A DNA stretch of 6,298 nt from NCBI GenBank assembly GCA_024278645.1, contig JAJRST010000153.1:1-6298 (forward strand), written 5' to 3'. The notes under the pieces were generated by a model. The model did not search any database. It worked only from the letters and a program-made list of their open reading frames with translations, and had not been told where the DNA came from. The stretch comes from a bacterium (GTDB lineage Bacteria > Zhuqueibacterota > Zhuqueibacteria > Residuimicrobiales > Krinioviventaceae). Each line of letters opens with the position of its first letter. Position 1 is the first letter of the stretch. Shown here piece after piece: positions 1 through 5,764 of this stretch. Both the position numbers and the translations under genes were made by a program.

Positions 1-2
1 CA

Positions 3-92
3 TCGAAACGACAGGCCGCATTCAAGGGGCTGCCGAAAAAGTACCATCGTTATCTTGAACAGGTTTTAGAACGAGTAAAAACAACAACATAA
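3..92 (+). CDS. C-terminal tail of an unidentified protein (5' end outside window)
   Basis: The third forward frame is open from the window edge to a TAA at 90-92 and gives 29 residues, ending in KYHRYLEQVLERVKTTT. The other two forward frames stop earlier, at 69 and at about 57. The tail is basic and predicted helical. The pattern LPxxYxxYLxxxLxRV loosely recalls the amphipathic C-terminal ends (LPxxYRxxVxxYFxxL) of some large bacterial envelope proteins, but that is only a resemblance. No start, domain or motif is available, so no function is proposed. The stop is followed within 15 bp by a short sequence that resembles the end of the repeat unit found at 2467-2966. Confidence 0.45.
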   Translation, partial: SKRQAAFKGLPKKYHRYLEQVLERVKTTT

Positions 93-428
93 GAAAAGCG
101 TCGCATGACTATTCAGCTTAAACACACCGGCCGTCAATGAATTCCCAAAGGCAAAACTATTGCGGGCAAAACCATGAATTTAAGCTCATGACATGGAAAA
201 ACGATTTGAATAGCACGCTTTTTAAAGTAGAGAACTGCTAATAATATTGTCCAAAATGGTTTTGATTTTTTCTGTCTTTGAATAGTTACAGCATCGCCTT
301 GTTATAAAGGCGACGCCTTAAATCGGGCGCGGCCAACTTTTGTCTTTTTACTTTTGTCTTATGTGAAGACCCCGCTCAGCCTGACAAGCTGGAGTTTTCA
401 CACAATCTGTACAATTTGGGAAAAAACA
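93..428. other. AT-rich intergenic region with repeat ends and a small hairpin
   Basis: No convincing intact gene lies here. At 106-116 TGACTATTCAG, and at 280-289 GAATAGTTAC, form an imperfect inverted pair like the ends of the unit at 2467-2966. Between them, the frame starting with ATG at 105 has in-frame stops but reads MTIQLKHTGRQ, stop, IPKGKTIAGKTMNL, faintly like a decayed HicA fragment. A 7-bp stem (TCGCCTT 294-300, AAGGCGA 307-313) with a 6-nt loop follows, without a U tract, so it is not a typical terminator. I found no good promoter for the gene at 429. Confidence 0.5.
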
Positions 429-1544
429 ATGATCCTCCTGGTCTGTACCTCCTGCGCCGCCGACTATGACATGAATGAACCGCTTTGGCGGTGCCGTTGC
501 GGCGGTTTGCTGGATATTCAAAACATCCCCCGCTTTGAGCGCAACAGGATCGACGCGGCGATGCCCGGACTGTGGCGCTACCGTCACGCCATACCGGTGC
601 AGCGGGACGAAAACATTGTCACACTTGGCGAAGGATTTACGCCGATCATTGCGCTGAAAATTCATGGTCGCGACATTCATTTCAAGATGGACTTTCTCTT
701 TCCCTCCGGCTCGTTCAAGGACCGCGGCGCCACGGTGATGATGAGCCAGGCCAGGGAATTGGGCGTTGAACGCGTGGTCGAGGACTCGTCCGGAAACGCC
801 GGCGCCGCCATAGCCGCTTACGCTGCCGCCGCCGATATTGCCTGCGATATCTATATTCCCGCCGATACATCGCCGTCCAAGCTGGCGCAAATAGAGGCGA
901 CGGGCGCATCGCTGCACAAAATTCCGGGCAGCCGCGAGGATACGGCGCGGGCCGCTCTCGAGGCGGCGACAGAGGCCTATTATGCCAGCCACTCGTGGAA
1001 CCCGTTTTTCTTTCACGGCGCCAAAACCATTGCCTACGAAATATGCGAGCAGCTCGGCTGGCGCGCACCGGACATCTTTATCGCGCCGGTGGCCAACGGC
1101 ACGCTGCTGCTCGGCGCGGTCATCGGCTTTGCCGAACTTTTGGCCGCGGGAATCATTCAAAAAACGCCGAAACTCATCGCCGTGCAGGCGGAGCATTGCT
1201 CGCCGCTGGCCACGGCCTTTGCGTGTGGATCGAGCGCGGCGGCGAGGATCGATAAAAAACCGACCCTGGCCGAGGGCGTCGCCGTGGCCGAACCGGTACG
1301 CGGCGGGCAAATCCTGGCGGCGGTGCGCGCCAGCGGCGGCGAGTTTGTTACGGTTTCGGAAAACGAAATTGCCGCCATGCTTCGGGACATGCACGAGCGC
1401 GGCGTCTACATCGAACCGACGGCCGCCGTTGCAGCCGCCGGCGCGGCAAGGTGCGTCAATCGTTTTGCCGGGAATGCGCTGATCGTCTCGGTGTTCACGG
1501 GACACGGGTTGAAAAGCAACAAGGCTTTCAGGAACAAGGGCTAG
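429..1544 (+). CDS. threonine synthase family PLP-dependent enzyme
   Basis: A 371-residue fold-type II PLP enzyme, expected in the cytoplasm. Threonine synthase converts O-phosphohomoserine to threonine and phosphate. In sequence order: an N-terminal zinc-ribbon-like segment with Cys 6, 9, 22 and 24 ending in CGGLLDI; GEGFTP at 67-72; FPSGSFKDRG at 91-100 with Lys97 as the expected Schiff-base lysine; the cofactor-binding SSGNAG at 120-125; and the family's C-terminal TGHGLKS at 357-363. The ATG at 429 is preferred because it puts the Cys cluster at the very N terminus, as in relatives, and has GGGA 9 bp upstream. A TTG at 354 in the same frame would add 25 unconserved residues. The usual glycine-rich phosphate loop (VGNGG type) reads VANGT here, so another substrate (for example cysteate-synthase-like) is possible. 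It is followed closely by the lipoprotein gene at 1616. The family is secure; the exact substrate is not. Confidence 0.88.
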   Translation: MILLVCTSCAADYDMNEPLWRCRCGGLLDIQNIPRFERNRIDAAMPGLWRYRHAIPVQRDENIVTLGEGFTPIIALKIHGRDIHFKMDFLFPSGSFKDRGATVMMSQARELGVERVVEDSSGNAGAAIAAYAAAADIACDIYIPADTSPSKLAQIEATGASLHKIPGSREDTARAALEAATEAYYASHSWNPFFFHGAKTIAYEICEQLGWRAPDIFIAPVANGTLLLGAVIGFAELLAAGIIQKTPKLIAVQAEHCSPLATAFACGSSAAARIDKKPTLAEGVAVAEPVRGGQILAAVRASGGEFVTVSENEIAAMLRDMHERGVYIEPTAAVAAAGAARCVNRFAGNALIVSVFTGHGLKSNKAFRNKG

Positions 1545-1615
1545 CGATGCACGGTTCAAGGCATTGTCCATGTATCGTAAAACCAAGCGGACGCCAAGGA
1601 AAAAACCGTTTTACT

Positions 1616-2461
1616 ATGAAGAGAGCCATAAGAAAAACATACCCGTGGATTGTCGCCGGTCTCCTTTTCGTCATGTTGTCCTGCCGACCGGCGGGACAAT
1701 GGCGTCGCATCGACGACGGCCTGAGCATCGGCGAATTTCACACCGCCGCGCTCACGCCGTGGCGCCGCATCTCGCTGTTCATCGTAAAAATTGATCCCCG
1801 TAAATATCAATTTCAACTTTTGAGCGTCTCGGAAAAAAGAGGCGCCCCGCTGACTGCGCGGGAATGGTGCGAAAAGTACAAGCTGATCAGCGTCATAAAC
1901 GCCGGCATGTATCAAACGGACATGACCTCGAACGTTGGCTTTCTCAAGAATTTTAACCATAGAAACAATAAACATATCAACGCATCGCATAAATCGCTCG
2001 CCGTTTTTAACCCCGTTCATGCGGACGATCCGCCATTTTATATTTACGACATTGACGAAACGGATATCGACTCTGTACTGCAACGCTACCACACGGCGAT
2101 CCAGAACTTGCGCCTGATAAAACGCCCCGGGGAAAACCGCTGGCGCCAACAAAACGAAAAATGGAGCGAGGCGGCGCTGGGGCAGGATAAAGACGGCAAC
2201 GTGCTGTTCATTTACTGTCGCCGGCCGGTGTCCATGCACGACTTTAACCGGGCGCTGTTGTCGCTGCCCATCGGCGTCGTCTGCGCGCAGCACCTGGACG
2301 GCGGGCCGCACGCGTCGCTGTACTTTGCGCGCAACGGCGTCGTCAAAAGCTTTATCGGCGCAGCGCAATTGACTTTTGCCCGGGACGAAATCATCAGCGG
2401 CGTGGCGCTGCCCAATGTCATCGGCTTTCGCAAACGCACCCAGACGACGGATGAACGATAA
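1616..2461 (+). CDS. phosphodiester glycosidase family (DUF2233/NAGPA-like) probable lipoprotein
   Basis: A 281-residue protein. The N terminus has a basic stretch (MKRAIRK), a hydrophobic segment at about 10-22 and Cys23 in VMLSC, a slightly non-standard lipobox, so export and lipidation are likely. The body matches the phosphodiester glycosidase family, whose mammalian member is the mannose-6-phosphate uncovering enzyme: VINAGMY at 93-99 corresponds to the NGGF/NAGM motif, followed by NVGFLKN, and HLDGGPHAS around Asp228-Gly229-Gly230 matches the DGGxS active-site motif. Bacterial members are thought to act on glycan phosphodiesters in the envelope; the substrate here is unknown. The ATG at 1616 is chosen because it puts the signal at the N terminus. 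An in-frame ATG at 1547, 2 bp after the upstream stop and with AAGGG before it, would add 23 residues and bury the signal. The 71-bp gap to the PLP enzyme suggests co-transcription. AAGGA at 1596-1600 is a distant, weak ribosome site. Confidence 0.82.
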   Translation: MKRAIRKTYPWIVAGLLFVMLSCRPAGQWRRIDDGLSIGEFHTAALTPWRRISLFIVKIDPRKYQFQLLSVSEKRGAPLTAREWCEKYKLISVINAGMYQTDMTSNVGFLKNFNHRNNKHINASHKSLAVFNPVHADDPPFYIYDIDETDIDSVLQRYHTAIQNLRLIKRPGENRWRQQNEKWSEAALGQDKDGNVLFIYCRRPVSMHDFNRALLSLPIGVVCAQHLDGGPHASLYFARNGVVKSFIGAAQLTFARDEIISGVALPNVIGFRKRTQTTDER

Positions 2462-2555
2462 AAAATGTAACTATTCAGGCCTTTATTTGACATGATTAAC
2501 AGGATGAACAGGATTTCTAGGTTTTTATCCGGCAAATCAAAATAATTATCATAAT

Positions 2556-2893
2556 ATGGCTTCACAAAATGAGAAAGAAGGTTAACTAAATAACAAGCGC
2601 TTACGACGCTCTTTATTCGTCGAGTTGATAAAACGGGTTGAAAACACAAGCCCGGCAGCCAATTACGGTATTCTATGATGGTAATATCGTCGGTGAGTTT
2701 GTCGCGGATGTCATAGTGGAATATGTGATTATTCTGAAATTCAAATCTGTTCGCCGAGTTGTCGCTACCCATGAATTACAATTAATGAACGATTTGACCG
2801 TCACCGTAAGGATGTAGGTTTGATTATCGATTTTAGAGAAAAAAGTTAAAGCGAATGGTAAAATATCTTCCGGCAAATTCATCGGAAAGATGA
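2556..2893 (+). pseudogene. GxxExxY family protein (PD-(D/E)XK-like) pseudogene, frameshifted and internally deleted
   Basis: The clearest part is one frame at 2632-2814 reading NGLKTQARQPITVFYDGN then IVGEFVADVIVEYV, IILKFKSVRRVV and ATHELQLMNDLTVT. This matches the C-terminal half of GxxExxY proteins (NGLxVxxQxPIxVxYxGxxVGEFxADLxVExxVIVELKxVxxxxxxHExQLxNYLxATG). It stops at 2815. The next expected piece, KDVGLIIDFREK, lies in another frame from 2808, implying a 1-bp loss near 2806. A further shift at the A6 run 2839-2844 gives LKRMVKYLPANSSER ending at TGA 2891-2893. Upstream, ATG 2556 begins MASQNEKEG, a stop at 2583, then SLFVELIK in the same frame, followed by a shift near 2631. About 25 codons that should contain the GxxExxY motif are missing. 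The expected catalytic Glu of ExK is Lys (LKFK). The gene is therefore non-functional. Confidence 0.72.
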
Positions 2894-2897
2894 TCAA

Positions 2898-2928
2898 GAT
2901 TAACAGGATAAATATAATCCTGTTAATC
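2898..2928. repeat. perfect hairpin of GATTAACAGGAT in the right arm
   Basis: GATTAACAGGAT at 2898-2909 is followed after 7 nt by its exact reverse complement ATCCTGTTAATC at 2917-2928. Further copies of the module (CCTGTTTATCCTGTCA) continue to 2943, and a related copy lies at 2494-2514 in the left arm. The stem is 12 bp with no mismatch. It lies just after the last GxxExxY-derived codons and could act as a structured end of the unit or as a weak transcription stop, although no U tract follows it directly. Confidence 0.6.
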
Positions 2929-2966
2929 CTGTTTATCCTGTCAAAAAATAAAACCTGAATAGTTAC

Positions 2967-3192
2967 CAAAAAATTACAATAAAAGCAGAATAGTGCTTGC
3001 GTTATTCTTTCATATCCGCTATCTTTTAAGCAAGAAGCACCCTTGCTGAACAGCAATTTCTCATCGCCTCGAATTATTAACATCACCAAACGGCACATTT
3101 TCGTCGCATATAAAAAAACAAGCCTCGGCATCACGGCGTGGTCGATCTCTACACGGGACGCCGTTTTGCGCTTGTGAAAAACGGGAGAGACA
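2967..3192. other. upstream region of the sulfatase gene
   Basis: There is no supported gene here. TTGCGT (2997-3002) and TATCTT (3020-3025), 17 bp apart, are a weak sigma-70-like pair. A 7-bp stem ACGGCGT (3133-3139) / ACGCCGT (3158-3164) with an 18-nt loop and a run of four T (3164-3167) lies 29 bp before the sulfatase ATG and might act as a leader hairpin. GGGAGAG immediately before the ATG is a good ribosome-binding site. Confidence 0.35.
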
Positions 3193-4614
3193 ATGAAAAA
3201 TTCCGATAGCAGCAGACGGCGATTTTTAAAGACCCTGGCCCTGGGCAGCGCGGCCGTTTCCCTGTCAACCCTGGCCCGCTGTTGCGCAACGTCGGCAAAG
3301 CCGAACATTCTGATCATTTTCGCCGACGACCTGGGTTTCGGCGACCTCGGCGTGTTCGGCCATCCGACCATTGCCACGCCCAACCTCGATCGCATGGCGG
3401 CCGAGGGGCAAAAGTGGACCAGTTTTTACGCCGCCGCCAGCGTGTGCACGCCCAGCCGCGCCGGACTGATGACCGGACGCCTGCCGGTGCGCAGCGGCAT
3501 GTGCAGCGATAAAAAACGCGTGCTGTTCCCCGACTCCGCCGGCGGTCTGCCGCAGAGCGAGATCACCATCGCCGAGGCGGTGCGGCAAGTGGGCTACAAG
3601 ACCGCCTGCATCGGCAAGTGGCACCTGGGGCACCTGCCGCCCTACCTGCCGACGAACAACGGCTTTGACTATTACTTTGGCATTCCCTACAGCAACGACA
3701 TGGATCAAATAAGACGATTGAGCCGTGAAGAACATACGCACCCCAAGGTTGAAAATTACAATGTGCCGCTGATGCGCAACGAAGAGATCATCGAACGGCC
3801 GGCCGATCAGAATACCATCACCAAACGCTATACCGAGGAAACGATAAAATTCATCAGGGAAAACAAGGATCATCCCTGGTTCATCTACCTGGCTCACTCG
3901 ATGGTGCACATCCCGCTGTTTGCGTCGGAAAAATTTCGCGGCAAGAGCCCGCGCGGCATTTTTGGCGACACCGTGGCGGAGATCGACGACGGCGTCGGCC
4001 GCATCCTGGAGACGCTAAAGTCGCTGCATCTCGACAAGAATACGATGATCGTGTTCACCTCGGACAACGGCCCTTGGCTTCCCTTTCGCGAGCACGGCGG
4101 CTCCGCCGGATTGCTGCGCGACGGCAAGGGCACGACCTGGGAAGGCGGCATGCGCGAGCCGACTATTTTTTACTGGCCCGGCAAAATAAAGCCGATGGTC
4201 GTCGCCGGCATCGGCTCCACGCTCGACCTCTTTACCACCATCGCCGCCCTGACCGGGGCGAAAGTCCCCATTGACCGAATTATGGACAGCATGGACCTGG
4301 GTCCGACGTTGTTCGAGGGCAAGCCCAGTCCGCGCGATGTGATGTTCTACTATCGCGGCCAGCAGCTCTTCGCCGTGCGCAAGGGCGCCTACAAGGCGCA
4401 CTTTGTCACCATGACCGCTTATCAAAAGGACAACAATCGGCGGGAGCACGATCCGCCGCTGTTGTTCAACCTGAATCATGATCCGAGCGAAAAGTACGAA
4501 ATATCGGCCCGGCATCCGGAGGTCATTGAAGAGATTCGACAAATCGTTAAGGAACATGAGCTTAATCTAATCAGGGGCGAAGACCAGTTGGCGAAAAGGA
4601 TCAATGGAGATTGA
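3193..4614 (+). CDS. Tat-exported type I sulfatase (arylsulfatase A-like)
   Basis: A 473-residue formylglycine-dependent sulfatase, expected to cleave sulfate esters outside the cytoplasm. The N terminus is a twin-arginine signal, SSRRRFLKTLALGSAAVS at 6-23. The catalytic domain starts with NILIIFADDLGFGDL, where Asp45-Asp46 are metal ligands. CTPSRAGLMTGR at 85-96 is the full sulfatase signature, with Cys85 as the residue converted to formylglycine. GKWHLG has Lys142 and His144; HIP has His239; SDNG has Asp291-Asn292; and GKGTTWEGG has Lys312. All expected active-site positions are present. The C-terminal part (FYYRGQQLFAVRKGAYKAHF, then HDPPLLFNL and DPSEKY) follows arylsulfatase A-type enzymes. 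The length is normal for the family. The start is supported by GGGAGAG about 5 bp upstream. No formylglycine-generating enzyme or anSME lies in the window, so maturation depends on another locus. The substrate cannot be read from the sequence. Confidence 0.93.
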   Translation: MKNSDSSRRRFLKTLALGSAAVSLSTLARCCATSAKPNILIIFADDLGFGDLGVFGHPTIATPNLDRMAAEGQKWTSFYAAASVCTPSRAGLMTGRLPVRSGMCSDKKRVLFPDSAGGLPQSEITIAEAVRQVGYKTACIGKWHLGHLPPYLPTNNGFDYYFGIPYSNDMDQIRRLSREEHTHPKVENYNVPLMRNEEIIERPADQNTITKRYTEETIKFIRENKDHPWFIYLAHSMVHIPLFASEKFRGKSPRGIFGDTVAEIDDGVGRILETLKSLHLDKNTMIVFTSDNGPWLPFREHGGSAGLLRDGKGTTWEGGMREPTIFYWPGKIKPMVVAGIGSTLDLFTTIAALTGAKVPIDRIMDSMDLGPTLFEGKPSPRDVMFYYRGQQLFAVRKGAYKAHFVTMTAYQKDNNRREHDPPLLFNLNHDPSEKYEISARHPEVIEEIRQIVKEHELNLIRGEDQLAKRINGD

Positions 4615-4650
4615 TCCTGCGAGTGAAGGTTAAAGGCAAGGGAGACGAAA

Positions 4651-4662
4651 TTCAAATTTGAA
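4651..4662. repeat. 12-bp perfect palindrome
   Basis: TTCAAATTTGAA is a perfect palindrome flanked by two direct copies of GAAATTC (4647-4653 and 4660-4666). It lies about 155 bp upstream of the sigma-54-like site at 4815, a distance typical of activator sites for such promoters. The link is inference, since AT-rich palindromes also arise by chance. Confidence 0.25.
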
Positions 4663-4733
4663 ATTCGAGATCGACATCTTGATTATTTAAAAGTTGTTCG
4701 TTGCCTTTTTGCAACAAAGGCGTAATAAAAATT

Positions 4734-4764
4734 AAAGATGAAGGCTCTTTAAAGCTTCATTTTT
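4734..4764 (+). terminator. possible intrinsic terminator after the sulfatase gene
   Basis: AAAGATGAAG (4734-4743) can pair with CTTCATTTTT (4755-4764), giving a 10-bp stem with one G-U pair around an 11-nt loop; the T run is both stem and tail. The stem is AT-rich, so efficiency is uncertain. It lies 119 bp after the sulfatase stop. A second small hairpin (GCCTTT 4703-4708, AAAGGC 4716-4721) precedes it without a T tract. Confidence 0.35.
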
Positions 4765-4814
4765 GTCTCTTGTTACAATAATTATGAAAACATCTCGGCA
4801 GTAAAAAACTTTTG

Positions 4815-4830
4815 TGGCTCGATGATTGCA
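4815..4830 (+). promoter_or_regulatory. candidate sigma-54 (RpoN) -24/-12 promoter
   Basis: TGGCTCGATGATTGCA matches the sigma-54 consensus TGGCACGNNNNTTGCW at every fixed position except the fifth (T for A), with the correct GG-to-GC spacing. Transcription would start near 4842 and leave a leader of about 140 nt before the membrane-protein start at 4984. I saw no other equally good sigma-54 match in the window, though I did not scan exhaustively. Neither a sigma-54 gene nor an activator gene is visible here. Confidence 0.4.
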
Positions 4831-4983
4831 TAAGACAAGAGCACGCAAAAGCAAATGGCGCAAAAAGAGAAAAACCACCACTTCACTATTAGCACCCTTT
4901 GACGCATCGGGGAGAATCACGGCGTTTTCCCATCCGCTCGGCAGTACAATACCATTGAACCCACTAAAATGGAGAGTAGAAAA

Positions 4984-5397
4984 ATGGGAAACCTCAAATC
5001 TTCCTTACTCGGCGCGTTGGGATTTTTTGTCCCCACATTGATTCTTCTGACAGCGTTAAACCTCATCAACATGCCGCACATCGGCGACCTTTCGGAGGGC
5101 CTGGTCTTCAGCCTTTACTTTTCCGCCATCTTCTTCGGCGGGTTGTACGGCGGCGCGTGGGCGTTTCAGTTCAAAGTCCTCCGCTATCAAAAGAGCTATG
5201 TGCCGATCATCGTCGGCGCCATAATGGGCGACATCGCCTGGGCGCTTATCACCATACTGTGGATTTTACCGCTTATGCGCGATTCCTATGTCATGGTGAT
5301 CAATTCCGTATTCATCAATTCGCTGATCATCTTTTTCTCCGGTCTGGCGGCGACCAGAATAAGCCTGGGCCGAATTTACACGCCCGTGACCGATTGA
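4984..5397 (+). CDS. four-helix membrane protein, function unknown
   Basis: A 137-residue hydrophobic protein that I cannot assign to a family. Four membrane segments are predicted by eye at about 8-28, 40-61, 73-97 and 103-123. Segment 2 contains the small-residue stretch GGLYGGAWAF, suited to helix packing. Segment 3 contains GAIMGDIAW, with Asp83 as a charged residue inside the membrane, which often matters for function. The only sizeable loops are NMPHIGDLSEG and QFKVLRYQKSY; Lys64, Arg67, Lys70 and Arg125 would face the cytoplasm under the positive-inside rule. An ATG at 4969 is in frame, but it overlaps GGAGAG at 4971-4976, which is well placed as the ribosome site for the ATG at 4984, so the latter is preferred. 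The gene stands alone behind the candidate sigma-54 promoter and is followed by repeats. Confidence 0.75.
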   Translation: MGNLKSSLLGALGFFVPTLILLTALNLINMPHIGDLSEGLVFSLYFSAIFFGGLYGGAWAFQFKVLRYQKSYVPIIVGAIMGDIAWALITILWILPLMRDSYVMVINSVFINSLIIFFSGLAATRISLGRIYTPVTD

Positions 5398-5402
5398 TCG
5401 AA

Positions 5403-5429
5403 AAAGAGCGGCGTGTCATGCCGAGCTTT
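5403..5429. repeat. small hairpin after the membrane-protein gene
   Basis: AAAG-AG-CGGC (5403-5412) faces GCCG-AG-CTTT (5420-5429) around the 7-nt loop GTGTCAT. The two 4-bp stems are separated by a symmetric AG/AG internal loop. It starts 6 bp after the stop codon. The lack of a following T run makes ordinary intrinsic termination doubtful. Confidence 0.3.
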
Positions 5430-5459
5430 CGGGGCGCCGGTTTGAACAAAGTCACTGCG

Positions 5460-5675
5460 AGGAGCGAAGCGACGAAGCAGTCTCCCGCGAAGGAAAGGTG
5501 AACGAGCGCGGCATTTTATTGTAAAAGATGGGGTCTACCTTTAAGCTTTAAAACAATACGCGACTGAACGTCACGCTTTTACAAAGGGAAAGGCGAACCT
5601 TAAGAAAAGGTAGGTCCCATCTTTTTACTCTGTCTCCGTTTCCTTTGCGACGGATTGCTTCGTCGCTCCACTCCT
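5460..5675. repeat. nested palindrome: inverted pair of GGAGCGAAGCGACGAAGC repeats around a TIR-like unit
   Basis: The outer arms are 5460-5495 and 5640-5675. The second is the reverse complement of the first with about 29 of 36 positions equal by hand alignment, including AGCGACGAAGCA. The left copy belongs to a longer dispersed-type repeat starting GTCACTGCGAGG at 5451. Inner arms, AAAAGATGGGG then TCTACCTTTAAG at 5523-5545 and CTTAAGAAAAGGTAGGTCCC then ATCTTTT at 5599-5625, are imperfect reverse complements. No open frame of note lies inside. From memory, the GTCATTGCGAGGAGCGAAGC family is scattered through many environmental genomes. Confidence 0.7.
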
Positions 5676-5726
5676 AAAAACCTGACAGTCGGCGCTTTCC
5701 GCTTAAAAACCTGCGACGAATGGTAT

Positions 5727-5763
5727 AAAAAAAAGCCAATGCTGTTCTGCATTGGCTTTTTTT
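5727..5763 (-). terminator. strong intrinsic terminator after tRNA-Val (symmetric)
   Basis: AAAGCCAATGC (5732-5742) and GCATTGGCTTT (5749-5759) form a perfect 11-bp stem with a 6-nt loop. A and T runs continue the pairing on both sides to 5727 and 5763. Read on the minus strand it begins just after the tRNA 3' end and finishes in a run of U, so it terminates that unit. The symmetric A/T flanks mean it could also stop plus-strand transcription coming from the repeat region. Confidence 0.85.
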
Positions 5764-5764
5764 G

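Larger units (their letters stand above)
2467..2966 (+). mobile_element. inverted-repeat-bounded unit carrying a decayed GxxExxY gene
   Basis: The unit begins with GTAACTATTCAGG (2467-2479), 6 bp after the upstream stop, and ends with the exact reverse complement CCTGAATAGTTAC (2954-2966). The similarity continues inward: next to each end comes TTTATTT/TTTTTT-GACA and then modules of the type GATTAACAGGAT. These lie at 2494-2514 on the left and, inverted, at 2917-2943 on the right, giving arms of about 45 bp with mismatches. Inside is the GxxExxY pseudogene. AAAAAAT occurs just outside both ends, but it is too low in complexity to prove a target duplication. No transposase is present, so any movement would need help in trans. 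From memory, AATCCTGTTAATCCTG modules accompany GxxExxY genes in many environmental genomes. Calling the unit mobile is inference. Confidence 0.5.

Noticed and set aside
348..1586. Long minus-strand open frame of 412 codons opposite the PLP enzyme
   Set aside because: It is an antisense shadow of a GC-rich gene. It is Arg- and Gly-rich with no motif, while the plus strand has a full set of catalytic motifs.
2212..2772. Minus-strand open frame of 186 codons
   Set aside because: Half is antisense to the phosphodiester glycosidase and the rest is antisense to the GxxExxY relic, which explains its apparent composition.
2461..2973. AAAAAAT on both sides of the cassette as a target-site duplication
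   Set aside because: The copy on the right is offset by a base and the sequence is low in complexity, so it cannot be separated from chance.
3043..3056. TTGCTG-AA-CAGCAA inverted repeat
   Set aside because: The 2-nt loop is too tight for a stable hairpin without opening the stem, and a 14-bp palindrome-like site in AT-rich DNA has little weight.
3114..3212. Short plus-strand frame containing HGVVDLYTGRRFALVKNG before the sulfatase
   Set aside because: It looks coding-like, but it opens only after a stop at 3111-3113, has no good start and overlaps the sulfatase start in another frame. Chance is the simpler explanation.
2673..3395. Minus-strand open frame of 240 codons across the gap and the sulfatase start
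   Set aside because: It runs through the repeat arms (its FFDRINRINRI part is just the translated CCTGTTAAT-type modules) and overlaps the sulfatase signal region. It has no domain and no ribosome site.
4826..5041. 71-codon plus-strand frame before and into the membrane-protein gene
   Set aside because: It overlaps the start of the better-supported gene at 4984, lacks a ribosome site and has no recognisable fold. It lies in the likely leader of the sigma-54 transcript.
5157..5501. Open frame of 114 codons over the membrane-protein gene and repeat
   Set aside because: It is out of frame with the hydrophobic protein. Its end (VTARSEATKQSPAKER) is simply the translated dispersed repeat.
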